Source: Bacteroidales bacterium
GTDB lineage: Bacteria; Bacteroidota; Bacteroidia; Bacteroidales; UBA12077
NCBI GenBank assembly: GCA_030600865.1
Contig: JAUVUS010000127.1
Location: 1-7,074, forward strand
DNA length: 7,074 nucleotides
Direction of reading: 5' to 3'
Shown here: one piece after another, positions 5,970 through 7,074 of the stretch
How positions within the stretch are numbered: position 1 is the first letter of the stretch
How the letters are laid out: every line of letters starts with the position of its first letter
The notes under the pieces: model-generated
Seen by the model: only the letters and a program-made list of their open reading frames with translations
What the model was told of the DNA's origin: nothing
Database searches by the model: none
Program-made: the position numbers and the translations under genes

Positions 5970-7074
5970 ATGAACGAATATTTAAAACATGACGATTGGT
6001 GTATAATTGAAGAAGGATTTAATCCTGATAATCAACGATCTTCTGAAAGTATATTTTCACTTGGTAACGGACATATTGGACAAAGAGCAAGTTTTGAAGA
6101 ACGATATAGTGGTGATTCACTACAAGGAAACTATATTGCCGGAATTTACTACCCCGACAAAACCAAAGTTGGTTGGTGGAAAAACGGTTATCCTGAATAT
6201 TTTGCTAAAGTTCTTAATGCTCCAAATTGGATTGGAATTAATATCATCGTTGGAAAAAAGGAATTAGACCTTTCTAAAGTAAAAGTTGAAAATTTCCGCC
6301 GTGTTTTAAACATGAAAGAAGGTTACCTTGAACGATCTTTTACAGCAGAATTTGACAATGAAAATATTATTGAAGTTACATCTAAGCGTTTTATTAGTAT
6401 AACAGAAAATGAGCTTGGCTGTATTAAATATGAAATAAAAAGCATAAGTGTTAAGGATAAAATTACTATCATACCATACATTGATGCAAATGTTATTAAT
6501 GAAGACTCTAATTACCAGGAAAAATTCTGGGAAGAGCTATCAATAGAAAGTAAACCGGGAGAAGCTTATATAACTGCCAAAACAAAAAAGCTGGATTTTC
6601 ATGTTTGCACAAGCATGAAATTTAATATTGAAAAAAATGGAACAGAAATAAATGATGATATAAAAGAAGAACAAAAAAAGAAATATATTGCTCAGAGTAT
6701 TCAGTTAGATATTAAGCCGGATGATATTATTACCATTTATAAATATGCTGCTATAACAAATTCTGAAAATCATGATAAAGAAACATTAATGATGGCAGCT
6801 CATAATGTTTTACAAAAATCTTACGAAAAAGGATTTGAAAAACTTTTTGCAGAACATGCAAATGCCTGGAAAAACAAATGGACCGATAGTGATATTGTAA
6901 TAGAAGGTGACGTTGCCGCGCAACAAGCAATCAGGTTTAATATTTTTCAGTTATACCAGACATATACAGGTGACGATGAAAAATTAAATATCGGACCTAA
7001 AGGCTTTACGGGTGAAAAATATGGCGGTAGCACATACTGGGATACCGAAGCATATTGTTTACCATTTTATTTGC
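5970..7074 (+). CDS. GH65 family phosphorylase, probable maltose phosphorylase (3' end cut by window edge)
   Basis: This cytoplasmic enzyme likely performs phosphorolysis of maltose to glucose plus beta-glucose-1-phosphate, the substrate of PgmB. I translated 368 codons from ATG at 5970; an in-frame stop at 5958-5960 rules out any earlier start. The N-terminal beta-sandwich domain includes SIFSLGNGHIGQRASF (residues 29-44), the typical GH65 opening. The start of the catalytic (alpha/alpha)6 barrel includes RFNIFQLYQTY (near 322-332), then GPKGFTGEKYGGSTYWDTEAY with W357, D358 and E360 of the substrate pocket. The window ends before the catalytic acid, which is E487 in the Lactobacillus brevis enzyme. 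About half of a ~760-residue protein is visible. It sits 30 nt after pgmB in the same operon. Maltose is favoured by the segment's similarity to known maltose phosphorylases as I recall them; trehalose, kojibiose or nigerose specificity cannot be excluded without the missing half. Confidence 0.93.
   Translation, partial: MNEYLKHDDWCIIEEGFNPDNQRSSESIFSLGNGHIGQRASFEERYSGDSLQGNYIAGIYYPDKTKVGWWKNGYPEYFAKVLNAPNWIGINIIVGKKELDLSKVKVENFRRVLNMKEGYLERSFTAEFDNENIIEVTSKRFISITENELGCIKYEIKSISVKDKITIIPYIDANVINEDSNYQEKFWEELSIESKPGEAYITAKTKKLDFHVCTSMKFNIEKNGTEINDDIKEEQKKKYIAQSIQLDIKPDDIITIYKYAAITNSENHDKETLMMAAHNVLQKSYEKGFEKLFAEHANAWKNKWTDSDIVIEGDVAAQQAIRFNIFQLYQTYTGDDEKLNIGPKGFTGEKYGGSTYWDTEAYCLPFYL

Noticed and set aside
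6007..6267. Plus-strand open frame of 86 codons
   Set aside because: It is out of frame with, and contained in, the GH65 phosphorylase, which reads without interruption from 5970 to the right edge.
1..7074. CRISPR array, tRNA, rRNA, insertion sequence or defence system
   Set aside because: No direct repeats with spacers, no cloverleaf, no transposase or terminal inverted repeats, and no defence-type domains were found; all coding space belongs to metabolic or transport genes.

Overview
The window looks like a chromosomal segment of a Bacteroidota bacterium. The DNA is AT-rich, start codons lack clear Shine-Dalgarno sequences and instead follow A/T-rich leaders, and two intergenic regions carry the Bacteroidota sigma-ABfr-type -7 element TAnnTTTG. 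The gene content (Nnr, a long POT-family peptide transporter, and a maltose MFS permease / beta-phosphoglucomutase / GH65 phosphorylase cluster) fits this phylum. Family or genus cannot be fixed from sequence reading alone.

Layout. (1) 1-1432, minus strand: nnr, the bifunctional NAD(P)HX epimerase/dehydratase, missing only its last few dozen residues at the window's left edge. (2) 1433-1567: a short divergent intergenic region with a good promoter for the rightward gene and a weaker candidate for nnr. (3) 1568-3529, plus strand: a 653-residue proton-dependent oligopeptide transporter (POT/PTR family), followed by a strong rho-independent terminator at 3556-3591, so it is probably monocistronic. 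(4) 3530-3774: an intergenic region with a -7 box at 3715-3722 and a perfect AACGTT-centred palindrome at 3624-3633 that resembles a LacI-family operator. (5) 3775 to the right edge: a three-gene operon, with gaps of 2 and 30 nt, encoding an SLC45/GPH-like MFS sugar permease, beta-phosphoglucomutase (pgmB), and a GH65 phosphorylase (most likely maltose phosphorylase) that runs off the right edge.

How the genes work together. The operon encodes a phosphorolytic route for maltose. The permease imports the disaccharide across the inner membrane. The GH65 enzyme splits it with inorganic phosphate into glucose and beta-glucose-1-phosphate. PgmB converts the latter to glucose-6-phosphate, so one hexose is phosphorylated without ATP. 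Nnr and the peptide transporter are functionally unrelated to this operon and to each other.

Nothing in the window is clearly an undescribed system. The most unusual material is the POT transporter: a periplasmic insert of about 160 residues made of three degenerate ~50-residue repeats, a pair of extra membrane helices at an unusual place, and substitutions at two usually conserved acidic positions. The recurring AACGTT palindromes around the start of the maltose operon are the second point of interest.
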